Assembly (NCBI RefSeq): GCF_963678975.1 | Contig: NC_089276.1 | Span: forward strand, 18,729,272-18,793,271 | Source of the DNA: Dysidea avara | Taxonomy: Eukaryota > Porifera > Demospongiae > Dictyoceratida > Dysideidae | DNA: 64,000 nucleotides | Reading direction: 5' to 3' | Shown: positions 22,240-32,819 of the stretch, one piece after another | How the letters are laid out: each line of letters starts with the position of its first letter | How positions within the stretch are numbered: position 1 is the first letter of the stretch | Translations under genes and position numbers: made by a program | Notes under the pieces: model-generated | Told to the model about the DNA's origin: nothing | Databases searched by the model: none | Seen by the model: only the letters and a program-made list of their open reading frames with translations

Positions 22240-24335
22240 ATGGTGACTGCTACTGTAACAATGCTTCTATCAATAATAGTGATAATCATTTTCCCTTTAC
22301 TTTTCATTCAACATGCTGAAGGAAGCAAAGAAATTGTAGTGGTTATTGCTGTTGAGGAAGAAGAATACATCAAATTCTCTGGCTCTGGTGATTTGAGTGA
22401 TGGATCTGGAATTAGTCAGGATGAAATATCTCCCTGTTGCACAACTGGAAACTGTACTTGTGATTCCTTCTTACATGCTCTGGTCAGTCTCACTGATAAT
22501 GTTATGGTATATATAACAACTGATGTGGTGTTGTCTTCAATTGTACCAATAGTAGGTGTTGAGAATATCACAATACTAGGATATAACAATCCCACTGTGT
22601 ATTGTAATAATAATGGAGGGGTAAAGGTTTCATCTTGCAATAATATAATTGTTGAAGGCATTGTATGGAAAAACTGTGGTTCCAAAAATAATCCAGTGCT
22701 GGGTATGCACAAAATGTCCAATATAGCAATTGAGAATTGCACCTTTCAACAATCACGAGGGCAAGCAATTTCTCTGGCGAATATCAAGGGAGATGTGTAC
22801 ATTAACAAGTGTATGTTTGTCCATAACAACCATTATAGAGGGGATGGTGCATCTATCTACTATTTATCACAACACAGTCAACTGTACATGTGCTTAAAAA
22901 TCCACAATTGCAAATTTAGTGATAATGGCAGAGCTGAAAGTGTTGTTTATATCAATGGCCTTGTTTATATCAATGGCCTTGAAAAAATTAATGAACCTAT
23001 TTCTTTAATGAATTCTGAGTTCACTAACAACAATGGGGTCCCGATATATATTATCAATGAGAATATTCATATTCATGGTATCACATTGTTTAAGGATAAC
23101 ACAGCAAAGGAAGGTGGTGGTATTTACAGCATTTATTCCAATGTAGTATTTGATGAACAATCTAATGTGACATTTTTCCACAATAATGCTACTAATGGTG
23201 GTGGCATTTTCAGTAGTCACTCTAAAATTGTATTTGATGGTAACTCAACAGTTAAATTTACTGCCAACAATGCCATACAAAGTGGTGGTGCTATATGGGC
23301 TCCTTCTAATTCTGTTGTCTCATTTAAAGGAAGCTCTATAGTAATTTTGTCCTTTAATAATGCTATATCTGGTGGAGCGATAAACAGTAGACATTATAGC
23401 AAAGTTTTATTTGAAGAGAGCACAACAGTAACATTTACCAATAATACTGCAAATATACACGGTGGAGCTATAATGTCTCTTCGTAGCTCTACTGTTTTGT
23501 TTAAAGGTAACTCTACAGTTAGGTTTATCAGTAATAATGTTGTGTTGTACCATGGTGGGGCTGTCTATTCTGCTGAAAGCTCTGATATGCACTTTAAAGA
23601 AAATTGCAAAGTAGAATTTGCTGAAAATAAGGTTGGATGGGTTGGCGGAGCAATATTCTTTTTCAATTACAATGTACTTACTAGAGTCACTGTTTCATTT
23701 GAAGGAAAATCAGTTGTAACATTTACTAATAATATTGCCAAAAGGGCTGGTGCTATGTACGGAAGAAAGTGTGACATCTTGGTTACAGAACACTCCTCAC
23801 TAACATTTACTAACAATAATGCTATACGGGAAGGAGGAGCTATATATACTGAAGATGAATCTACTGCTGTATTTGAAGGGACATCTACGATGACATTTAC
23901 TTCTAACAGAGCCACAACATCCGGTGGAGCCATATACTCTGAGAATCACTTGAGAATTATATTCAAAGGGAATACAAATTTCATATTTAATAACAATGAA
24001 GCTGGGGAAAATGGTGGGGCTATTTACTCTACTACAAACTCTCATATTGTGTGTAGAGGCAATTCAATGGTGCAGTTTACTAATAATACAGCCTTATTTG
24101 GTGGAGCAATGCATTCCTATAATTCTGATGTTTCATTTGCAGTTAATTCATCCACTACATTCACTGGCAATACAGCTACACAAAAAGGTGGAGCATTGTA
24201 TGCATATAATTCTGGTCTTCTATTAAATGAAACCTCCACTCTAAAATTCATAACCAACAAAGCCTTAAATCAAGGTGGAGCTATATATTCTACAACTGGA
24301 TCAGATATTTATTTTGTGGGACACACTTCATTGTT

Positions 24336-24370
<35 letters not shown>

Positions 24371-24870
24371 ACTTTATTAATAACACTGCTGAGTATGGTG
24401 GAGCTGTTTTTATATCAGGTTCCAGTATGAAATTTGGACACTATTCCACTGCAATCTTTGATGATAATGCTGCTCTACAAAATGGTGGTGCAGTCTACTT
24501 TAGTGATCAATGTAGCGCTACATTTAACAATTATTCCAACATCACATTCTCAAATAATCTAGCAGAAAGATATGGTGGAGCATTGTATCTAAAACTTGCT
24601 CAAAAGACAGTAAAATATAGTTCAAAGTCTAGTACTAAGTTTCATAATAACTATGCTAGAATTGCAGGTTATTCACTATACGTCTCTGTGACAAAATCAT
24701 GTAATATCAACTGTCTAAATGATAGCATAAGTGGTATACGTGAAGATTTGCAGCAAAATATTCAGTTTAGTAAGGAAATAGCTGCTACTCCAAATAAACT
24801 TGAGCTTTACCATCCAGCTATATGTATTGATGGATATGATGCTGACCAAATTGTGAAGTATACTATTTAA
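22240..24870 (+). CDS. Beta-helix receptor copy 2, N-terminal ectodomain (polymorphic-outer-membrane-protein-like repeats)
   Basis: The ATG is followed by a clear signal peptide (TVTMLLSIIVIIIFPLLF, then HAEG). An acidic segment comes next, then a Cys-containing start of a beta-helix (CCTTGNCTC near residue 67). From about residue 290 to 785 there are about 17 repeats spaced 25-30 residues, each with a Gly-Gly-Ala/Gly-Ile/Val-Tyr type motif and FTNN/FxxN. This is the signature of parallel beta-helix proteins first described as chlamydial polymorphic outer membrane proteins. A (TCA)n tract codes a Ser run near 24340. The frame ends at TAA 24868, but copy 1 reads straight on; a 2-nt insertion just before the conserved MLGEE block explains this. 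It is predicted to be extracellular. Repeat-rich beta-helices suggest adhesion or recognition, but no ligand is known. Confidence 0.85.
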
Positions 24871-24878
24871 ATAATATA

Positions 24879-26639
24879 ATGCTCGGTGAAGAAATTACTC
24901 TTGATGCTTGTGTATTTGACTATTACAATCAACCTTCTAATGCAGCTCAATTTAAAGTTACTGGGGAGGATGATCCCAACTACCAGGTTGATGGTGTACA
25001 TGACATTTTAGTATCATGTGGTAGTAATGCATTCCAAGGCGTTAGAATTACTGGAAACAAATCTTTATCTGTTGCATCTTATAATTACACACTGACTATT
25101 GCATTTCATGTTGGTCCTACATCTGAAGAAGGTAGTTTTTCTAGCATGTTAATAGTTGCACTATCACCATGTCACCCTGGATTTTGGCATTATAAGAAAT
25201 CCCAGAAATGTGTATGTTATGATGGTAACAATATTGTGTTTTGTTCTGGTACCAATTCAACTATCAAGAGAGGTTACTGGTTTGGTAGTGTGAATGGACA
25301 ACCAACAGTAGCAGTATGTCCTGTTAACTATTGTGACTTTAGCTGCTGTGAGACTACTGATGGATTCTATAGTCTTTCACCATTAAGAGCAAATCAGTGT
25401 AGATCACACAGATCTGGTCCTGCTTGTGGTAACTGCAAGGAAGGTTTAACTTTATCATTTGATTCTGCTGAATGTGTCAAAACTGAGAAGTGTACAACAG
25501 GACAGACAGTACTGGTAGTGATATTAACAGTCTTGTACTGGATAGCTGTAGTTGTAGCAGTGTTTATTATGATGTACTTCAAGGTCCCAATTGGATATTT
25601 GTATGTTATCACATACTATTATAGCATACTGGATGCTTTGCTAAACCAAACTTTATACCTTTCACAATGGCTTCTCACTACTTTTAACACTGTAGCTAGC
25701 ATTTTCAAAATAACTCCACAGTTTCTAGGACAACTTTGTTTAGTGAAAGGAATGAGTGGAATTGACCAACATTTCCTTCATTATGTGCACCCCTTTGCTG
25801 TTTCTTTAATTCTTCTAGCAATAATTCTATTAGCAAGAGTATCCTACAGGTTTTCATCATTCATCAGTAGAGGAATTATCCATGTCATTTGCCTTCTGCT
25901 GTTATTATCATACACTTCAGTGGCGACTACTTCACTACTGCTAATGAGAACACTGACATTCTTAGATGTGGATACGATTTACACATACCTATCTCCTGAT
26001 ATTGAGTATTTTCATGGTCGTCACTTAATTATCATATGCTATTGTAGCAGTGTTATGTACAATAGTGATTGTGATTGGTCTACCACTTCTACTCCTACTT
26101 GAACCATTCCTTAACCAAAGACTAAATTTTACCAGGTTTAAACCACTACTAGACCAGTTCCAGGGGTGCTACAAGGACAAGTATCGTTATTTTGCAGCTT
26201 ATTACATGATTTGTCGACTGGTGATAGTAATAATAATCATCACAACCCCATCCAATAATGTTCTAGTTCAGTACATACTAATTGGTACATGTGTACTAAT
26301 AGCTGCAGTACAAGTACTATTGAGACTATATCAGCTAAAATCACTGAATACATTTGATGGTGTAATTCTACTGTTAACAATTTTGGTTTCGGTGATACCA
26401 GTTCTTGATAGTTCTAAGACCGATGTACTTATAGGAATAACTTTATTTGTAGTGCTATTGCCGCTAATACTGTTTGTAATCATTTTGCTACTGATGTTCA
26501 AGAACAATATCAGGAAAATGTTAGCACACTGCAAACCTAAAAACACTGAAGAAGCAGTCAACAATTCTGATATACCATTAAATGAATTTGGTGTTGTTGT
26601 TAATGAATACTCAAGGAGAAATGCTACTATATGTGATAT
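24879..26639 (+). CDS. Beta-helix receptor copy 2, Cys-rich module and multi-pass membrane domain (frameshifted)
   Basis: This is the continuation of the protein starting at 22240, in another frame. It holds the MLGEE block, the Cys-rich module (CHPGFW, GYWFGS, then a CxxC-dense block) and about eight hydrophobic segments. A 4-nt insertion at about 26026-26032, absent from copy 1, shifts the frame again; the second part runs from about 26050 to 26639. The final segments include FVVLLPLILFVIILLLMF and a cytoplasmic tail ending RRNATICD. The exon ends with AT before a strong donor GTAAGTT at 26640. Two independent frameshifts suggest a pseudogene, unless they are assembly errors. The multi-pass module has no assigned function that I can name. 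Confidence 0.8.
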
Positions 26640-26749
26640 GTAAGTTACTCAGCTGTATTGTAATTGTAATTGTAATTGTAATATTTAAACAGGGATTCCA
26701 CTCAGTGAAAAACACTGATTTTCAGTGGAGCCCTGCGAAACAAGCATAC

Positions 26750-26812
26750 ATACATACATACACAAATACATATATACATACATACATACATACATACATA
26801 CATACATAAACA
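26750..26812 (+). repeat. (CATA)n microsatellite
   Basis: Tetranucleotide run at the 3' end of the reversed retrotransposon fragment. Confidence 0.9.
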
Positions 26813-27044
26813 TACAACACAAAAAGGTATACAAAGAACAGTACACAAAACTACACAGATACAATCAACTAAATTTATCATGATATAACCGTACAAATTT
26901 AGATAAGTTGGTTGCTTCAGTAACAGTTGATGGTAAACTGTTCCATATCATAGCTCTCCTGTAATAAAAACTTCTTTTCCCATAATTGTTGTTTACTCTA
27001 GGAACAAAGAGTCTATTAATGTTTCGACCAATATGACCTGTGAT

Positions 27045-27260
27045 TAGTCTCGCGTGGCCAGACCGCTTTTTCTCCCACGGCGCTTATCGATTGGAAATTA
27101 TAAGCGCTTTTTCGAGCAGGCGCTTATAATTTCCAATCGATAAGCGCCGTGGGAGAAAAAGCGGTCTGGCCACGCGAGACTAACCTTTTTCGAGCAGGCG
27201 CTTATAATTTCCAATCGATAAGCGCCGTGGGAGAAAAAGCGGTCTGGCCACGCGAGACTA
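27045..27260. mobile_element. Long-TIR palindromic MITE with 9-bp target duplication and an extra arm
   Basis: The left arm TAGTCTCGCGTGGCCAGACC runs on for more than 60 bp and is perfectly mirrored. The right arm is then repeated once more in direct orientation. ACCTGTGAT flanks both sides (27036-27044 and 27261-27269). A 9-bp duplication with long TIRs fits Mutator-like elements, which is an inference. It sits inside a retrotransposon reading frame. A degraded relative lies at 36473-36545. Confidence 0.85.
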
Positions 27261-27589
27261 ACCTGTGATATCTCTGGAATAGTGAAATATATTGTGGAGA
27301 TACGAAGGTAGCTTCTGGTGAATAGATTTAAAGATCTGTATAGCTGTATGAAACTTACGACGTTCCACCAAAGTAAAGGAAAACTTGCTCTGGTACAATG
27401 CTGGCAATTTTTTCATAAACTTAGAGTGAGTTCTTTCAATCAGTGCAGTAAACTTAGCGGTGGTGGGGCACCACACAACATCACAGTAATCATGTATGCA
27501 ACCATGCAGTGCAAAATACATGCCTTACGTATATGTGGCCATGCTTTAAATGATTTATGGAACTTTCTAGTCGTGTAGCTTCACCATAC

Positions 27590-28110
27590 ACTAGGACTCG
27601 TAATTAACACGCGTTGCACGAATTATTAGCAGCCTGAATGCACACGAACTAGTTTAACAAAGTAACTCACACGTATTTCACCATAGTTTGGCATGGTAGA
27701 CGTTCATCGCGTATTTTGGCAGGTTTTGCTCGCAACCCACAATCGATTCTATTGTGAGTCACGGTGAAATAATTCCGTGATATCTCCAGGACTTGTCCGT
27801 TTACATTAACAAACGTAACAGCAACGTTACCTTCTCCCACCCATCATCGAAGCATTTAGGTATGTCTATAAAAGGTAAAACTTGTATTGGTTGGGTGATT
27901 GATCACTCAGCGCGGCGTGGCTATCAGCCTTCACCGGCGTGGGTGATTAGTTGTACTGGCGCGAGCCCCGCAGGATATTAGCCTGCACTAAGATACGTGG
28001 GCAACCGCCCTTATTGCCCACAAAGAGTGCTTTATTCGTTCAATAAAGCACTCCTTCTGGTAATAGCCGGCTGAAAGCGAACTAGAAATTCAAAGTACAC
28101 GTTTCCTTTG
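27590..28110. other. GC-richer intronic block with three adjacent hairpins
   Basis: This block is richer in CpG than its surroundings. Three perfect short inverted repeats follow each other: GCAGG/CCTGC (27970-27986), GTGGGCAA/TTGCCCAC (27997-28021) and GAGTGCTTTATT/AATAAAGCACTC with loop CGTTC (28025-28053). No coding sequence is recognised. It may be a young insertion of unknown class. Confidence 0.5.
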
Positions 28111-28241
28111 ATCTAGCCCAAGCAAAATTCAAAGTATTATATAATGTAGACATTTACTGATTCAGTTGTTTGCTTATATAGTAAATAGTGAATTTTCAGC
28201 CAGTTCCTCTGTGAGCATATCACTGACAAAATGAGTGATAT

Positions 28242-29056
28242 CTACCCAAAAAACATCTTCACTGTAAAAAGGTACATCCAAGAAACTACAAGTATCTGTA
28301 AAAACAGCTCAGTTGTAGAGAAAGACCTCATGAAAGTAAAAATAACTGGTAACTTAAAGAGCTGATATTTGGAATGGCCAAGAATCAATCTTACTGTAGT
28401 TACCAAAGTTTGATCCATGCAAGAAGACCTTGCCTGTAAAACAGGTGTACTTATGAAAATAAAGTAACTGGCAACTGAAATAGCTGATATATGAAGCAGC
28501 CAAGAATGAATGTTGATATACAACTAATTGCAATTAACTACATGCGTTTAACATTGAACCTTTATCATTCAGCCATGTTCTACACTCATTCTTGCTGCAT
28601 CCTAAATTAATTTCTTTTAACTCTAATTGACTGGTAATTTGGCCACCTAATACACTGACTATTAAAAAAGACAATCACATTACCAACCAATTTAAGTTAA
28701 AAGAGATTAATTTAGGATGCAGCAAGAGTGAATGTAGAACACAGCTGAATGATAAAGGTTCAATGTTAAACTTTTGTTAATTGTAATTGGCTGCTTCAGA
28801 CATCAGCTGTTTTAGTTGCCAGTTACTTTTACTTTCATAAGTGCACCTGTTTTACAGCCAAGGTCTTCTTACATGGATCAAAACTTTGGTAATTATAGTT
28901 AGTTGTATATTTGATTCTTGGCCGATCCAGATAACAGCTCTTTTAGTTGCCATTTATCTTAGGTCTTTCTCTACAACTGAGCTGTTATACGTACATTGGG
29001 TTACAGGTACTTGTAGTTTCTTGGACACATCTTGCAAAGGTGTTTTTTTAGGGTAG
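28242..29056. repeat. Foldback element, ~390-bp imperfect arms
   Basis: The left arm from CTACCCAAAAAACATC is mirrored by the right arm ending in GTTTTTTTAGGGTAG. Internal matching blocks include CCAAGAAACTACAAGTA and ATTAATTTAGGATGCAGCAA, around a ~60-bp centre near 28,630-28,690. A ~50-bp direct repeat (ATTTACTGATTCAGTTGTTT) lies outside at 28152 and 29061. Confidence 0.8.
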
Positions 29057-29416
29057 TTAAATTTACTGATTCAGTTGTTTGCATAATATTGTAGTGAATT
29101 TTCAGTAATCTTTGCTTCTATCATAGCCACTAAATCTAACAAGAAATACACCAACAGGCCTGGATGTGAATAACATAAATTCTCTGTTTTGTAGATATCT
29201 TTCCACTGGTTGGTATTATACATAATATAATATGAATACCAGAACAACATTTTGTAAATCTGTGGATAACAGATGTTCAACCATTTGCTGCTAAACTCAA
29301 TGCAGAAATGGAAAAACATAACCGCTTTAGTGGAATATTGCACCATTTTTGTTGCCTACTAGCTAGCTAGCTACTTGTTCTGTATGTAATTCATCAAATG
29401 TATGTTGTCTTTATAG

Positions 29417-29507
29417 TGACCAGGTCAAAGATTATGATGATGATGACATTGATTTTACCCGATATCGAGAATCTTTCATAGAAATTATGGATGATATTAA
29501 AGACTAA
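29417..29507 (+). CDS. Terminal exon of receptor copy 2
   Basis: The acceptor TTTATAG precedes it. With the T at 29417 completing the ATT codon, it codes DQVKDYDDDDIDFTRYRESF and then IEIMDDIKD and TAA. Its frame and phase fit the donor at 26640. Its last 14 codons are preserved at 2159-2200 downstream of copy 1, which supports it as a real exon. The acidic run (DDDDID) lies in the predicted cytoplasmic tail; no known motif is assigned. Confidence 0.75.
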
Positions 29508-32240
29508 AAGTCACTGAATTTGCAATGCAACATACGTAAAGCAGCATGGTGATACTGTACTGCACATTACATAATATACTTATATTCATGCATGTAACAT
29601 TCTCAATCATCAGTATAGCTACAGTATATGTATATGTAACCAGTATAACACACACTACTTTAATTGTTTGCAGGAATTATATATATATACACACACACAT
29701 GCAATGCATTATGTATGGTACATATGTGAAATTACGACTGAGGTTTATATAGCCACTCAACAAGTATTAAATGGCATAGGCTATACAGTATACACCGGTA
29801 CACGCTTGTAAGGATAGCTACTTTGTTATATATATTAGTTGTCCTGTTTACTATTTTGTGATAGGTTAAAGATGTGGAAATTTTTAGATTAAAGATTTCC
29901 TAAGCTGTAACTTCATGTTGTATCACTAAGTATGACATATCAAAGTGTCCCATATCTTTAAACTGAGCAAACTGCTTTCTTAGCATAATGCCTGGGGGTC
30001 GGTCTATGACTATTGTGATGACTGGCCACTAAGGTACGTACATTACTGACTTGCATAATGTGACTGGCTTCTTATGTATGTTGCAAACAGTGAAAACTAC
30101 ACCTTTGAACTACAGCAACCACAATACTAAATGATAACATACTATAACCTTGAAAGGAAGTATGTATGAAAAGAAGGGAACATTCAGATTCTTTTGTCAT
30201 CAAACTTACAGAAATGTTCATCATGCAATAAGGTAGCTAGTGCTGTAAAGCTATTAGGGTGTACACTTTTTCACAGAAATGCATTGACAAGTAACCAGTC
30301 AGTCTGTCTCACAATATCTTCATGAGGTCTTCCTTTCTCTTATTTTTGCTGACAGTGCAAGATGTCAATTCTTGATAGCATATAATAACTTCCCTGTGCT
30401 GACTATCATGTTTAAAATATAGAGTGGCCAATTCTCTCAATAATTTACTGCAATAATATCCCGTTTCTTAACAATTTCCCAAACTTTCTCAAAAGTTGTA
30501 TGATTTCTCAAAAAAATTCTCAGAACTTTCTTGACTGCAATTTAAATTATTTCTTGTAGACATCAGGGTTGGATATTACAGCTTTTGGAGGTTACACTCC
30601 TAGGCCCTTTAAACACAACCATATATACTGCAGCATTTATCCTGTGTATGCCCTTTAATATATGACAGTTAGCTAGTATTATCACTGCTATAGAGAATAA
30701 TAATTTCACTAAGTTACAGAGGCTCACAATGCTTATTCAGTATGAGTTCAGTCAAAATTATTAAGCTAAATTTCTAAAATTTTCTTGCAGGGGGGCATGC
30801 CTCTGGACCAGATAATTCTGTATGCTGAGTGTGCTTCACACACTGTACTAGCTAACCACTATATTATGTAATTGTATCAACCAGTTGTCTTAGCCTCCAC
30901 TATAGATGCCTCTATTGTAGCACCTACCTACAGCTTTTCACAAATATTAATGATCTTATCTAGCTGATCGCAGTGTATAAAAGACATAGAATTGTAACTT
31001 TTAAGCAATTTAATGATGGATGTTCTATTAGAGTAGTTGACTGTTCTATTAGAGTATTTCAATGTTTAGTAGCTATTTAGCAGTTTCGCTTCTGAAATAT
31101 AACTTTGACCCCCTCTTGTTGATTCCTAGAAGAAATTAGCCTTTCTTGCTCTTTCTATCTTTTCACTGCATATGTATGCTAAAGATGCAGCTGTACCTGT
31201 ACTGTAACTTCCACTAGCTTTCTAGTTAGCACATTTGGAGTACTTCAGCACCCCATGCATCCCTCTCCTCCCTCACAAAAGGATTTTAGTTTGCTGGTGC
31301 CTTGTGGTATCATGCAACTACACCCAATAAATGCTCATACAAATTGTTTATTCAGCAGTTTCAACATACAGTCATACATCACTAACTAGAATCTGGTTTC
31401 ACCCAGTCACAAAAATCAAATCAACAATCAACACTCATGGCACAACCTTAAATGACTAACTAGTTCATCACTTGGACAAGTGTAACTAGCTATCATATAG
31501 ACTTTCACCTGGTCATCCCCCAAATTCCTATCCTAGAATAAACATTGACCTGAGTACAAATCACATAATTATAGTATTGTGAAAAATATCTTTCATGAAA
31601 AACAGATTATCACATGTTCCATTTAATGCACTAGAGCACACACACATATACCTGTACAGTATACCACCCATAAAGAAATCATTAGGAACTAATAGAGAAT
31701 TTAGTGGTACTTGCTGAGAAACTTTATACACACATGATCATGTTTGCTTCCTTAGGAATGCAAATGTAATTCATATGACATTTGAGGAAGACTGTACGTG
31801 TTAACAATATTCAAGGCTTGTACAACTGCCAGATGTTTGGCGGTGATAAGATAATTAGCTATCAGTGGTCAGGTATCATACAGTGATCAAACATTTCAAC
31901 TAACCAACAAAGTCAGAGCCTTCTTACAAAGAAACCTGTCAAGTATCTGTGTAGTCAACTTGTTGCATGACTTACATCTGCCAGCCACGACCTATAGCTA
32001 CTAAGTATCCAACTGTCTAGTTCCCCACATCTAGTCAATGATATTAACAGAATCAATGCCGGTTTGTGTATAACAGAACAGCTAGTGTTAAGTCATCTGA
32101 ACTGGCCAACTCTAGAACTTAAACCAACCTAAATAACAACTATATGTTTTACAAAGTTATGATCTAATCCCATGACCGACTACCTCACCCAGTTTCGAGT
32201 TCTGCATCCACATAAGATACATAGCTACAACTGGCAGCAA
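29508..32240. other. Non-coding flank paralogous to 2200-13850
   Basis: No gene is recognised. It matches the region after copy 1 in order and orientation, and shows empty sites where copy 1 has insertions (about 29585, 31390, 32003). CTATTAGAGTA motifs lie at 31017-31060. Confidence 0.7.
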
Positions 32241-32485
32241 GATCAAACACCTATTAAATATATTTTTATTTTGAATTCATCCAAACGAAACTTCTATTGT
32301 TTCCATGGCCCAATATTTACATCCATCTTCTATCAGAATATGGAATGCCATCCTTGAACATAGTTATGTATGCATGTCATCAAAGCACCTGACCTTGAAC
32401 ACTATAAAAATCTTTAAGAATATAATGACTAGAATCAATCAATCCAATGCAAATCACAAAATTCATAAAAAGCAGTTAATTTTCT
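32240..32485 (+). mobile_element. Possible non-LTR retrotransposon C-terminal fragment
   Basis: The frame from 32305 reads PSSIRIWNAIL and later IKIFKNIM, resembling the WNxLP...FK end of non-LTR ORF2 proteins. It is short and isolated, so the call is tentative. Confidence 0.4.
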
Positions 32486-32527
32486 CCGGATAACTCCGCT
32501 CACTAGTCATTTACCTACTTGAGCTCG

Positions 32528-32535
32528 TATAAAAA
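32528..32535 (+). promoter_or_regulatory. TATA box candidate
   Basis: TATAAAAA lies 60 bp before the ATG at 32588 and ahead of the candidate signal-peptide exon. Confidence 0.35.
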
Positions 32536-32587
32536 CAGGTTCGGATATTTCAGTGCTGCGGATAGCTAAGTGCTGTTCTTGTTAATA

Positions 32588-32664
32588 ATGCTGGTAGCTA
32601 CGCTAGCACTCTGCTTTATGGTTGACGTGGTATTCTCCATGGGCGGGCAGTCAAACAGAAGATG
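32588..32664 (+). CDS. Candidate first exon coding a signal peptide
   Basis: ATG is followed by LVATLALCFMVDVVFSMG, a convincing hydrophobic leader, then GGQSNRR and a strong donor GGTAAGTT. The exon ends in phase 2, the phase required by the first recognised exon of the adhesion GPCR at 43794. The whole reading (32588 plus the 21 downstream exons) totals 5,025 nt, divisible by three. The 11-kb gap holds retroelements. The link is an inference; it could belong to another, lost gene. Confidence 0.4.
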
Positions 32665-32819
32665 GTAAGTTAGTACGTACCTTATACTACGTATACGTTC
32701 TATGAGGCAAGTTAACAAGTTCGTGCAGTAGCTAGCTACGTGTATATTATTGTATTATTTTTTCCCGGGCTTGATGGACTGGAATGGAAGCAGTATAATG
32801 TCACACCTGTGCATAATAG

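Larger units (their letters stand above)
26700..27560 (-). mobile_element. Non-LTR retrotransposon 3' fragment, interrupted by a MITE
   Basis: On the minus strand, 27521-27270 reads the post-RT region (CDVVWCPTTAKFTALIERTH). After the MITE it resumes with [22 protein letters not shown] and then stops. A 3' UTR with a (TATG)n tail at 26750-26815 follows. The fragment at 35785-36240 has the same LFVPRV block and the same 3' UTR landmark (ACTGATTTTCAG), so both belong to one family. Confidence 0.7.
26640..29416 (+). other. Intron of receptor copy 2, filled with repeats
   Basis: It starts GTAAGTT and ends TTTATAG. Splicing joins AT to T, preserving frame. It holds a (CATA)n tract, a reversed retrotransposon 3' end with a MITE inside it, a block with three hairpins (27970-28053) and an 815-bp foldback element. 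Confidence 0.75.

Noticed and set aside
22240..24870. Bacterial contamination carrying a chlamydial Pmp-like gene
   Set aside because: The same gene continues into a multi-pass module and a spliced exon, has local paralogs, AT-rich animal codon use and eukaryotic repeats around it.
28025..28060. Helitron 3' end (hairpin followed by CTGG)
   Set aside because: The hairpin is only 3 nt from CTGG, not the usual ~10, and no matching TC 5' end was found.
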